Source of the DNA: Aurelia coerulea
Taxonomy: Eukaryota; Cnidaria; Scyphozoa; Semaeostomeae; Ulmaridae
Reading direction: 5' to 3'
Length of the DNA stretch: 64,000 bases
NCBI GenBank assembly: GCA_039566865.1
Contig: CM076959.1
Span: 13,437,501-13,501,500 of the forward strand
Position numbers and translations under genes: made by a program. The stretch's first letter is position 1, and every line of letters begins with the position of its first letter. This document shows positions 34,446 to 46,500 of the stretch, in pieces. Below the pieces are notes generated by a model, which worked only from the letters and a program-made list of their open reading frames with translations, did no database searches and was not told the DNA's origin.

Positions 34446-34538
34446 CTTGACCAGTGACATAAATCTTTTCATCCTCGTCAACGATTCTTTTAACTGTTCG
34501 ATATTTTCTTGAGAAGCTTTCCTTGCTTGTTCTTGTTT
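34446..34538 (-). CDS. PHF21A-like: Probable C-terminal coiled-coil exon of the PHF21A-like gene
   Basis: A 93-base block between acceptor ATTTTCAG and donor AAG|GTTAGT. In frame 0 it reads [20 protein letters not shown] and then [11 protein letters not shown], a strongly helical peptide like the PHF21A C-terminal coiled coil. The exon at 41825-41903 ends in phase 1, so frame 0 needs either an unseen intermediate exon or use of a nearby downstream AG (within CAGAAACAAG), which restores this frame. With the first AG, a second open frame also exists (containing KIYVTGQ). Exon status is likely; the reading frame is not settled. No stop codon precedes the donor, so further exons should follow. 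Confidence 0.6.
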
Positions 34539-37500
34539 CTGAAAATTAATCATTAGGTTAAGATTACCATAAATTATCATAAATTACCATAAATATCGCA
34601 AGAATCTTATTACATGGCCGATCTTCATATTTTACACAGTAAGTCCCCGCAATTAAGAAACGGACATATAAGAAACTGCAGCCTGCCAGCAAAGAGAATA
34701 TTTTCTCCTTTATAAGAAACCAGGCAGCCTATTTTTTTCCAGTTTCTTATAAATGATGCAAGGTTGAAAAAATACTCAGCCACACTGCCGTTTTTCTGTG
34801 AAGCTTCAGTACTAAAATTTCTAAAATCTGTTCAACATCTAGATATCCAGTATTTCATGTTTGCTTCATCCATTATCATTTCTTGGGACATGCTTGGGAC
34901 AGCAGCATCCTTGGATTTAAATATGGTTTTTTGTTACAAGAAAGCATTAGGTGGAAGAAAGTTTTAATGGACATATAAGAAATCTTCCAGCCTCATTTGA
35001 ACATATTTTCTTGCATATAAGAAACCAAACAGCCTGATTTGAAAATTTAAGTTTCTGATATGCGGGGACTTACTGTATTTCATATTTCATATTTAATTCT
35101 TTTAAAGTGAATGGCCTGAGCTATACGGCGCCCGTCTATAAATAGGACAAAGAGAAACCTGAACACTTTATTGTTTTCTAATGCTTTGCTTTCTTTCGCC
35201 ACGCGTTGGATTATAGAATACAATAGGCTATTTATAGACCTATGAGATCTCACCTTTTAAAAAGATTTTGACGCTCTTTGGACTCATAAAGCGCGGCAAT
35301 ACGGCGAAGTTGGATTGATCTGGCTTTGCTGCGTGCGCCAAATCGAAAGATCGCTTCAAGTGTAAATTCGGCCTTTGCCTCTTATTAGTAGTGCAAAGTT
35401 AATTTTATCTGTAAATAGTTAGTTAATTTGTGATGTTGTGTGTGGAGGCAACTCGATAACGTTATGTTTCTTTGCCTCCACCTCATCAATAATTAAATTT
35501 GAGTTTTGTTTCTTGTATTTTAAAATTTTAGTTGATGTAGAAAAAAAACCTTTTAACTCAGGTTATTCCCTTTAAAGTCTTTATACAGGATATACATTTC
35601 AACAAAATGCTGCTATAAACATGTGTCCTGTAAAGAAAAAGAAAGGAAGAAAAAAAACTACCGGGTGTCTCAAAACAGTACCCCATTTTTACCAGAAAAA
35701 GGAGTCAAATCGTAAAGAGTCAGAAAAAATGTTGGGTGTTTGACAATTTGCTTTATGCAATTTATTCTGCAAATTGATTCCTTTGAGAATTGATTGCATA
35801 CCAAAAAGGAAAGATTACATCAGAAAATTCATTTGGTCGAAACCAATCTTTCCCTTTCATAACTACGAGAGATTTTAGTAAAATCCTCTTTCGCAAGATA
35901 CCTTAAGACCCCGCTTACACGAGGGAAAACTTGATCGATCCAGAACAGGATCGATCCAGTTCGGGATCGATCCCAAAATTTTGCAGGTGTTTACACAGGA
36001 TCGATCCCAAATTATGTTGCGTTTACACGGGATCGATCCAGGCACCTTATCACTGATTCCCAGACTCCTTATAAAGGCTTGAGCATGCGTAAAGACTTCG
36101 CACCATTTATTGTCCGGGTGACCATAAGGTGTCATTATGAAAACGCCTCAATTTCCTTTTCGGTTTGCCTCGTTTCGCATCCGTGCCAGTTTGGGATCGA
36201 TCAAGCCGTTTACACGATGCTCTAAATGGGATCGACCCCAAACTGGATCGCTCTGGCAATCGATCCCAAACTAGCACGGATAGCGGATCGACCCAGAACG
36301 ATCCCGCATAAACGAAAGGCCGATCCATACCATTTTCATTTTTCAATTGTTCATTTTTAATTTTTCAACCACGGTAGCCCCATCAGCCTGCAGAGACTGC
36401 TTTACAGGGGGCCGTGTAAAATACCACAAATTAAAAACCTAATTTACAGTTAATCTAATAATAATCATTTAATAATACAATATAAATAGAAATGTTCCGA
36501 AATTGATCAAAAGAAAAAATAAAAGAAAAAACCAAAAACCCTCTACAATTTCTTATTTAGCCTCTTTTTGAAGGTTAGCAGGGAGGGTGCATGTATGACA
36601 TCTGGGCTTCATAGGATCGATCCAGTTTTCTTTCGTGTAAACCGGGTCTAAAATTGGCTTTCGATTAGATTCATGTCCATGCAATTGTGAACTTCTAAAC
36701 AATGATAAAAATACTGTTTCTCGTCCCAAAATTGGAACATGACATGCATTGTGTCAGAGCACAGAATAAAAAATAATTTCTAGGCATTTTGCATCCCAGG
36801 GGACCACTCATTAAATTGTCATTGCTAGGAAGCAAACACTTCTTGTAGAAAGGTCCTTTTCACCGAAAAGGCTATATCACGAAATCAGATAACAATATGG
36901 AAAGAAATGACCGATTTTAACAAACTAAATTCCTATAACTAATTAAATCTTTCTTCTGCAAGAGAGATTCCAAAAAACTCAATTTGACTTGTTTTCATCA
37001 AAATGTGGCCTGCTAAACGCCCCAGGTTTTTTGACTCACCCGATAAAAGATATTCGATTTACCATTTATCATTATCATGATAAATCAACTCAGATAGGTT
37101 TGTGAATCTCCAGAGACTTTTAACGGGGATGTGCTGCCCTCAAGGGTATACTTTTTCGGACTTCTAGTCTTGCCACGACTATACTTTTTTGCGATTTTAG
37201 TCCATCCTTCATCATCGAGCTTTCGTACGTGCGATTTCGCGATCTGAACATATGTCAAAGTGATGAGCAGCACTTACAGCGTACGGGAACAAAAACGTGT
37301 ATTTTGCAATGAAACTCATATATAGTTGTACATATATCAAAGAAAACCCCCTGGAGGAGCACCTACTGCGTACGTACAGCAAAAAAAGCTCATATATAGT
37401 TGTACATATATCAAAGAAAAGGAGGAGCACCTACTGCGTACGTACAGCAAAAAGCCTGTTCTTTGCACTTACTACTGTTAATATCTTTTGCTATTTCTCA

Positions 37501-40500
37501 TTTGCTGTTTTGATAAATTTAATCAACGACTTCAGGCTTGTCTTCCATGATATTGAGATTCAGCATTTTCATAAACTAGCTTTTCGTTATTACTTTTTAC
37601 ACAGAAGCCACATCAGTCGAGGGGACTGCTTTACTGGAGGGGGGGGGGTGTCAAACTTTGTAATAGTACAACAACTGAAAGGATTTTTGGTTGAAAAGTA
37701 CGCCTACGTTTACAATATAAAATAAATAATGAATAGAGATAGGCTGATAAAGGTAAACAAATCTTCAGCTTACTTTAAAGATGCTAGGGAGTTTACTTTT
37801 TTGACATCCAAACATTTAAAGGCAATTTATTTCAAGTCTTTGCACCCCGGGAAGATATAGCTTTCTGCCCACTGCAAGTGTTAATCCTTGGAACAAGGAC
37901 ATCGGCAGTAGTATTGCGCAAATCTTTATTGATATCACGCGCAGAATTTTCTTGCAATTTGAGCAGCTTGTAATTTGCGCACTATATCACCTATTTTCAC
38001 CAACTAAATCTTGCAACTAAGCTGACATATTAGCGATACAGTTATCTTCTTCTTAACAGAATTCAGTGACTAGGTGGAAATCTATACAAGCCCTCAAATA
38101 ACTCAACATTTTTTCAAACTCACTCGGTGAAATCCCAAAAGAAAACGGCAAAATATCTCATGTGTCTACTGTTCTGGTTCGTGGGATAGTAAACTAAAAC
38201 CGGTTTTCCACTTAACGAAATATTTCTTGCGAAGTGAATTTGGTTTAATGTGCGCAAGCGCAGTTGAAATTTGATTCATGTGTCGCTCGTGTGAAAAATG
38301 CCCCTCGTGGAAAACCAACCTTTCACCGACAGAAACGTCGGTAAGAACCAACAAGCAGAAACGACGACGTGGAAAGCCAACAGAATTATAATTTCAAGGA
38401 TACTTCAATTTTCAGAAGATGCCTAAATAATACGCATTGGAGCATTACTCTTTGCATAGAAATACAGACTGAAAAAATACTATTATTACCCGTAAAAGCA
38501 TTATTTAGCCCCCTTTCTATTAAGTCCTTTCTCTAACAAGCCCCTTTCCTCTGAGCAAAAATTTTAAATAAGCTCCCCTCTCTATTAATCTCCCCCACTT
38601 ATATCAAATTCTAGAAGTTACCAAAGAGTTTCCATTTATTTAGTTCTACACAAGTTTGCATGTTAGTTTTGAAATGGTTTAGGAAAAAACTGTGTCGAAT
38701 TTAGGAATTTGATTCGTAAAATTGTATATTGAATCCGCAAAAATAAGGTAAAAGAACTAAAAAGCTATCATATGTATCCTTGTCATTTGATTTTGTGAAT
38801 AAGCCCCTCCTCTTCAATATGCCCTCCTCTCCTTTAAGCCCTGCCCCCTCTGGAATGTCCGAAATCAAATAAGCGCCCTGGGGGCTCAATAGAGCATAAA
38901 CGGTAGTCTTATAGCATATGTGATTCACTGAAACATCGCGTGACCGCAACCTGAATATACTGCGTACAGGATACGAACAACGTGTATTTTGCAATGATTA
39001 CTATGAATATTCGTTAGCTTGTTTGATAAATTCGCCGACGAAAGCAATCTACAGTGGATTTTCCTAATCTAATTCATTACGGCGATTTAGAGATGATTAA
39101 ACTAAAGCTTGGCGAGAAGAGAATTTAAACTTTAGTCATGGAGATAGAGTGCAGGATTACGAAATGGCCAGTGATATACCGGGTGTCCCAAAAAAAAGTA
39201 TGGGACGGATTAGGTTGGGTCCAGCGATGTGGATTTAGCTTTAATCAATGGCTAATCACTATCATAGTGTTCTTCGATCGTTAACTTGAACATAGATGCC
39301 TCGTTTGTTGGTATTGGTGTTTTGAGAGCAGAAATAATAATCTTGAAAACTCAAATTTGCGTCCACCTTCAAACCAGAGCTTTGGCGTTTTGGCCAGAAC
39401 AAATCCTTGAAGGCAAAGGAATCAAAAACATGTTTCGTAATTGTCCGTGATGTAAATAACGCCTGCATTTTCAACGCAGTTGAAAGAAATCGATTTAACC
39501 AGCAATGAATGAAATGCGGATACTGACGGGAGGGGGGAGACCTAAGGAATTTTTGGTTTGGGGTCGGGTGCAATTCCAGGGCAAACGAGAAAATATGCGT
39601 CATTCATCATGTTTAGAAAGGGCATAATTGATCATTTTTCCAAAAAGTATGGGCATAGTTGTCAGAAGTTTTCTGGTACATTCATTAGAGATTTTTCTAT
39701 ATTCAATGGTGGATTTCCTAATCGTAGAAAAGTTAAGCTACTGTTCAATGACAAAGGCGAAGTCATCCCCCTGAAAAACAACGGCACATTTCATCACTCT
39801 TAGCACATAGACTTGTGACCTGGAGTCTTTGCGCTCTTTGACTTGATGATGGCATTTCGGTCAACAGAGACTCATAATATTACTCTTAAAAATCTGACCC
39901 TATTTAGGCCCAAACACACACTTTCCTAGTGCAACATAATATGGATCTTTCGCAATGGTTAGGTTAGCAATGGATCTTTAGCGTAATTAATTTTAATAAG
40001 TCTCCCAGATCAGATTGCGAGATTGGCAAAGAACAATAAGTTTCGAATTCTAGATTCGATTGACGCAATTGATTCCGCGAAGATTTATCTGGTATGTTTT
40101 GGTTTAAAAACATGGAAATTGAAGCATCAAAAGACTTATTTTGATTGTGTCTGCTTAAAATGGCCTTTATCGCATTTCCTTTCTGGGGAGAGGACGTTGA
40201 ACAGAGCAGAAGCAGTCGTTGGATCATAATTGGATTAATTGAATGCAGAAAATGAGGTCAGCTTTTGCACAGTTTCATTATGAGTCCTGTTTGAGCAAGG
40301 TTTAACGCAGTCTACTTAGCACATAGGACAAAAAAATCACCTAATTTTTACAGATGCATGTAATTGCACAGTGAATGAAACTTTCACATATTGATACATC
40401 TATATATGTATCTATCTAATTTGTTATTCATCGTATGCATGCACAGAAGGCCCTCAAACGGCTTTCATAAACGTTCCCGTACCATGATGAATATCTGATC

Positions 40501-43500
40501 AATTCGTTGTTGCAAAAGGCCAGCTGGCTTCTATTTCAACGAAGATGATTGAATTAAATTACGCTAAAGATCCATTGCTAACCTTGATCATGCGAGCAAC
40601 ACATTAAAAGTTGAACAAATAGAACTTGGGCGAGAAAAAATTTTAATATCATATGTAAGTCCTCTTTGGGCCCCCAAAGAACATGTTAGCAATGAGTCTT
40701 CAAGGATAGTTTAAAATTTCATGTTCTCGTATTGAATTAACATGGGCTGAAAATTTTGTTTAATAAAAACAAAGCAATATTCCCTTGAGAAAGCATTAGT
40801 GTTTTCTATATTTCTATCTAGCATCCGAAGGCAGTTTTAGGACACTGATAATCTAAGCTTATCCAAGCAACGTCCTAGTTCTTCCTCTCGATGTGACTAC
40901 ATCTCGTGATTCCTTTAGTGTGGAATTACATAGAGTTGGCGTACTCTTTACTCTACGTAGCAGGCTCGACTGGACCGGGGACCCGAACCCCCAGCCTTTG
41001 GAGTGGTAGTAAAGCGCGCAACCAGTGGACTGCAGCACGATAGGTGTGACTTGCTTCTGATGATAGCTGCGCCACACAGCATGCGTTCGTATTTGTTTTT
41101 GCTCCATGCGTTTACCATATTGTCTTTGTGTTCGTTTCTCAATCAAATAATATAATTGATAAACATACCGTTACTGACGCAGCGAACTGTCTGATCTGCA
41201 CTCCAAAATTATGTCTGTGCCTCCTAATTTCCAAAGCAGCCTTTAATGTTTCAGTTCTTTTCACCTCCAGATCTAAAGCATAGAATTTCAAATTTCATTT
41301 GAAACCATTTTCCACGAGACAAACATTATTGATACCTAACTGAGATCTATGACCGCCAATCTATTGGGCAGTCTTGCTATTTTCGAATAAAATTTTAGAG
41401 TAGCTTGAGGAAAAGAGTTTTAATACACGTCATTTTGCGAGAACTTACATGAAACAGTGGCATGGTCCCTTTATGTATCAAATTATGTCACATTTCGCTG
41501 TCCTTCTAAATGCAATTCTGACATTTAATGCTCAGTTTCTGGATGTGATATGTAGCAGTCATTTTAGTTTTGATATGTATTTAGCACTCTCTTAACAATC
41601 CTTTTTCATGTGCACAACCGATGAGATAGCCATCCAAATTTCAAGGTGCCCTTGGCAACATGGATAATTTACACTTACGGCTTGACTAATAAACCCAATA
41701 AGTTCTCTTTGGTTTCCATTGCTAATTACTTTGTTCTAGCCTGTCAATCAAATCAACGCATGAAATCGATATTAACAATCTTTCATTCTTCGTCACAACA
41801 ATAGACAACATAAATCGAGCTCACCTTGTTTGTATTGAGTAAAAGATTCTTTATTCGCTTTCAAACTTTCTAAATCTGGCTTTTTGAATCCTTTTAGTCG
41901 CTCCTGAGAAAAATGTAAGAAGTATTTTTAACAAACTGCCACTAAACATGTAGAACACAGGGTCCAAATCTTTAAAGAAGATGATTTAAAACTCTGTTAC
42001 CTCTTTGAATTAAACAGAAAACAGAATTAAACAGAAAAGAATTAGGGCACTTTGGCGTGATTCTGCCCTTGTAATTTTTGATATACTAATTTTTTTCAAA
42101 ATGGCAACAGTTACTATATTTGTGGCAGTGATGTCATCAAATTTTCAGATCGTACACCAGAACTGCGACAGATTTCTGCCTGCCACCACATCGCAGAACT
42201 TCATAGACTATAGTTTTCTTGAAGATTGAATCATATTTTCTCCATCAGTTAGGATCTATGATAATTTTGCTTCTTCAAAACTCTCCATGAATAAGTACTT
42301 TAGTTCTTTCCAATTCACTCAGTCCAAAGAAAATGACAACGGAATAATAAACAATCTTTTGAAGGATTTCAGCCCTTGCGGACATCAAATAAATTAAAGC
42401 GCGTAATTAAATAGCTCAGAAAGAAGAAGGTATAGGCCAACGAGAAGGAAATAAGACAGCAAATTCGAGCTCAATTTGAACCAACAAGAAAACAGTATCC
42501 TCTGCATAACAAAGTTTCAAACATGTGAAGCTCTTCCTTGTCCACCTGGTACTTATCTCTCATTTGGGACAAAACTGTGTGGCTGATGGCACTTTTGTAC
42601 ACGAGAGTGCTGGGCAATTGGTACTGTACACATGACCACAAACATGGTATACGAAGCATACAGCTAACATCTTTCAAATCTTTAAAAAGGTGGGTGTAAA
42701 ATTCTCATTTTCCTATAAATTGAATGGCTTGAAAGGAACTTATGGTAATTAGCTATATATCTGCTGTGGACATTTTTTTATATATAAATTATTTTCAAAA
42801 TGGCGGCAATTTAAGTATTTTGAAAAAAATCATTGAACATTTTGAAAAAATTAAAATCATGGTAAATCTTAAATCAATTGAGGAAAAATGATATAACCTT
42901 CAAGAAAACCATAGTTTATGAAGATCTACAATATGATGGCAAGCAGGAATATGTATCTCTTCTGGATTAGGATTTAGAAATTTGATAATGTCACAGCCTC
43001 AAAAATAATGAATGCGCCATTTTGAAACTAATCAACATATCGAAAGATTTGCAAAGTAGATTTACTGCAAAGTACTCTTAGTTTCTTCCAAGCCATTTAA
43101 TTGAAAGAAAAATGTGATAGAATTTCACACTCACCTATCTAAAGATTTAAACCCTATGCTGGTATACAAAGCAATAAATCTCACTTAAAATCGTTTTATT
43201 AATACAAAGAATTACACTCTTCAATTATTTGAGCAAAATGCTTTAGAGCGATGCTCAGTACTGGCGTTAACGTACACTTACCACACATTTGGGACAAAAC
43301 CATGTGCCAGGTGGTACCTTTGTTAGAGGTGGTTCTAAGCATGTTAAATGGTACACATGGTCGCAAGTGTCACACATCAGCAAGTTACCAGCATCTCGAC
43401 ACACGGAACAAATAATTTCATGAAAATCATGAATATCAGCCTGAAATGGAAGAAAAAAAGTTAACTACCAACGTCATTGGAGCTACAATCTTTTCAGTTT

Positions 43501-46500
43501 AACCCTGAACAGCTGCCTCGTTTCTAAACTGTGATTGCCTAGGTGCTTCAATTGATCAAATTTGGTCTGTTCAGATCTACTTTCAGCTACTCTATATTTA
43601 ACTCCCTATGGCGTCAACGCCCTGCTTTTAGTGCCTGTCCTAGTCTTGCTCTGATATTAAACGACAGTTCTGGGGTTTATATGATTTAAAATAAAATGAA
43701 AAATTATACTGTTATATTCAATTAAAACTTGTATTGAAGAAATTATTTGATGCACTAGATATAAATCACTCTACAATACTACAAAGACGATACCGCGAGG
43801 AGCAAAAGACAATTGACAACCTTGCAGCCATTACAGAAAAACATAGAACTTAATAAAAACAAATAAGCGACTACAAAAGCTACAAATAAACGATTAAATA
43901 CTGATAAATACTACCGGGTAAGTCAATAAAAAGGCCCAGCGTTTGAAACAATGCTGCTTCCTCAATATCAAAGCAATAATATTGAAAACACTCTTGCTTT
44001 ATTCCCGATATGTCCAATTAGGTTCAGTAATTTACCCGGCTTTAATGGCCCATTCCTTCCCGTCGATATGAGAAATTTTCTACAGAAAGCCCCTTTCGAA
44101 AACTTGCAAAAACGAACGAAAACGACAAACAAAATTTCCATTTGTTTTCCTTCCTAGCAATAATGACACTCACATGCATTTATGCTCTTTGTCCTCTTGG
44201 GAGAATGGAATCTCCCTGAATAAGTTATTCATACTAGGGGGAAGCCTTATCATTCCCCCAAGAGGATAGCACGTAGTAAAGCGTTCTCAAGTCATTGCTG
44301 TAAGGTAAACACATTAGAGAAACTTGCTCATGATTTTCAAGGTTTCTCGAAAAGACATTTTTTTGGAAAATCCCTTGTAAAATCTTAACAGAGCGACGGA
44401 TTTCAACCAGAAAAAATTCTAAAAGTTATTGAACATGTTAGCTATTTAACTAGATATTGCAAAATATCATTGCTTATATATTCAGGGAGCAGTAGCCTTT
44501 CAAAGGCCGGGCCTTTTTAAATCACCCCGTAGAATCCGTTTCAAACTGGATGTCATGCGCATGAAGCTGATAGGCGCATGATACTGAAACAACACAAACT
44601 CCTGACGAGAGAACAACAGTGACAGCAATTGCCCCCAGTTTGACTAGATGCCGGCAAGAAAAATAGACTCATGTAGTCAGTCTATTTCTCAGTAACACCT
44701 GTAACCATAAAATTCAGCAAGAACGCAAACATGAAAAAGAAATGAACAACTAGCTTATTCGCCCACATCCACATCTGCGCATTTTACAGGGGCGTAAGCA
44801 AGGAGCACTCCCTGGGCATAAGCAGCCATATCGGTGTCTAATTTGCGTCATCACTGTGGTTTGGCTTCCCTTAAATTACCTGAGTAGCTTATTTCACCCA
44901 CGTGGCTATCATCAACAGTCAGTGGTTGCTTGACCTGCTATGGGAGCTTTGTAGTTAGTTTTTTCTATTCCATGATATGCCTGAATCTCAGACTATCATT
45001 GCCTCAATGCAGGATTCAAGTGGGAGGGACTTAATAGATCTTATTTGCGTTGGAGCACGAAATTTCAATAAAGAACAGAGATCAATCATTTTGCAAAGAT
45101 AAAATGCCCCTAGACGACTTCAAATTCATCGCTACGTTGAGCTTTCACAAAATGTTGACTGGAAAATGATGAGGACTATTTCACTCAAAATGAGGAATTC
45201 GGCTTTGCAATTTCCTTTTAATCTGTTTTTTTTTTCGGGTGGTAACGATTCCTTAAGATGGCCATGCAGCATCCCAAGAGACAGCTAAGCCTTTCAACTA
45301 AACTGTGAAACAAATCATTTGTCAATAATTCCTGATTTCAGAGATTTTGTTATGATACAGCTCGTGAAGTTTTCTTTGGGTCACTGTTGTACAGTAGTTC
45401 ATAAGTAGCGCATTAAGTAGCTTGTCTTTGTAAGATTGTATATTGAATATAAAAAAGAATGCTGAATAAAACGCATATGTCTAAGCGCTTTCTTGTATCG
45501 ATCTCAATATTCTTTGTTGTTGAAATATCACTCACAATTAGAAATGACTAACAGTAGCTATACTGTCCTTCAAAATAATGGATACACGTATTTTTTCTTT
45601 ATAAGAAACTAAGAATTTGGCCCAGCATTGAAAGTTTCTTAAAATTATCAGATTTTGAGTACTCAAAGTTTCTTACGAGCTTCTTAGAGGTTCCACAACG
45701 TTCTTCATGTTCACTAGCTGTGCTCTCGTGAACAGTTCAAAACAAGGTTTTTTAAGCCTTTCCAATGTTTAGACATTACTCAAGTACCTTACGAGTAATA
45801 TGATACTGGAACAACTGAAAACAAATCAAAAATATGTCAAGGATTTCCTTTATCAAAATGAATAGTTTCTTAACTTATATTTTCCCAGCACAGGAGTTTC
45901 TTAATTTTTTGGCGATCTGAGAGTTGAGTTTCTTATGGGCAGTTTCTTATAAAAAAATACGAGTAGAGTAAAAACTCGCGTGTAAGAACCTAGTGGATTA
46001 ACCCTATCTGATTCCGCCCCCCCCCCCCCCCTAGTACATTTTTGTTTACACCGTTTTCCACACATGCAGCAGGCCTCTGATACTTCGTAAGTTTAACTTT
46101 GTATCATAGAGCAATAAAATTGCAACAATTTGGACATTCTATTTTTAGCCTTGTTTCCATGGTTACCAATTTTTCATACTGCACTCTGTGAAAAACATAC
46201 TTTGTATCTCTCTTAATTATGTTTAATTGGTCCAATTAAGTTTAAGAACCTGCATGCTGAAATTTTGCAATTAAACCCCCATGGTATAAGAGCCCAATCA
46301 GCCTGAAATATTTCGAATAGGTTCTTATCTGTAGAGATCATGGGGTCTTATTCACAACAGCAGTTTGTGGACAAATCAGAAATTGGTCTTTTATCCGATG
46401 AGAAGCTTTGAAAGCTTTTCTTTGAATTGTATAAACATTTCCCTTTCTCCCACAAACTTCTGTTGTGAATAATGCTTCATAAACTCAAGTGAGGTGAACT

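Noticed and set aside
37297..37725. 142-codon plus-strand frame
   Set aside because: It runs through a tandem duplication and a G-run with no family resemblance.
40895..41090. Functional tRNA gene near box-B match
   Set aside because: No complete cloverleaf; the sequence belongs to a SINE repeated at 56266-57060.
41167..41221. 55-base block with acceptor- and donor-like edges (GTATGT donor)
   Set aside because: In the phase required by exon 41825-41903 it reads into a stop, and it lies just beside a SINE. There is no support beyond the splice-like edges.
41679..41721. 43-base mini exon with a GTAAGT donor
   Set aside because: It fits the phase of exon 41825-41903, but the acceptor lacks a pyrimidine tract and its exit phase leads to a stop in the next block. 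Mentioned only as an alternative.
42471..42556. Continuation KYQVDKEEL as a true exon after the decayed PHD copy
   Set aside because: This stretch aligns with intron sequence after the real PHD exon, so the resemblance to the PHF21A post-PHD segment is probably chance.
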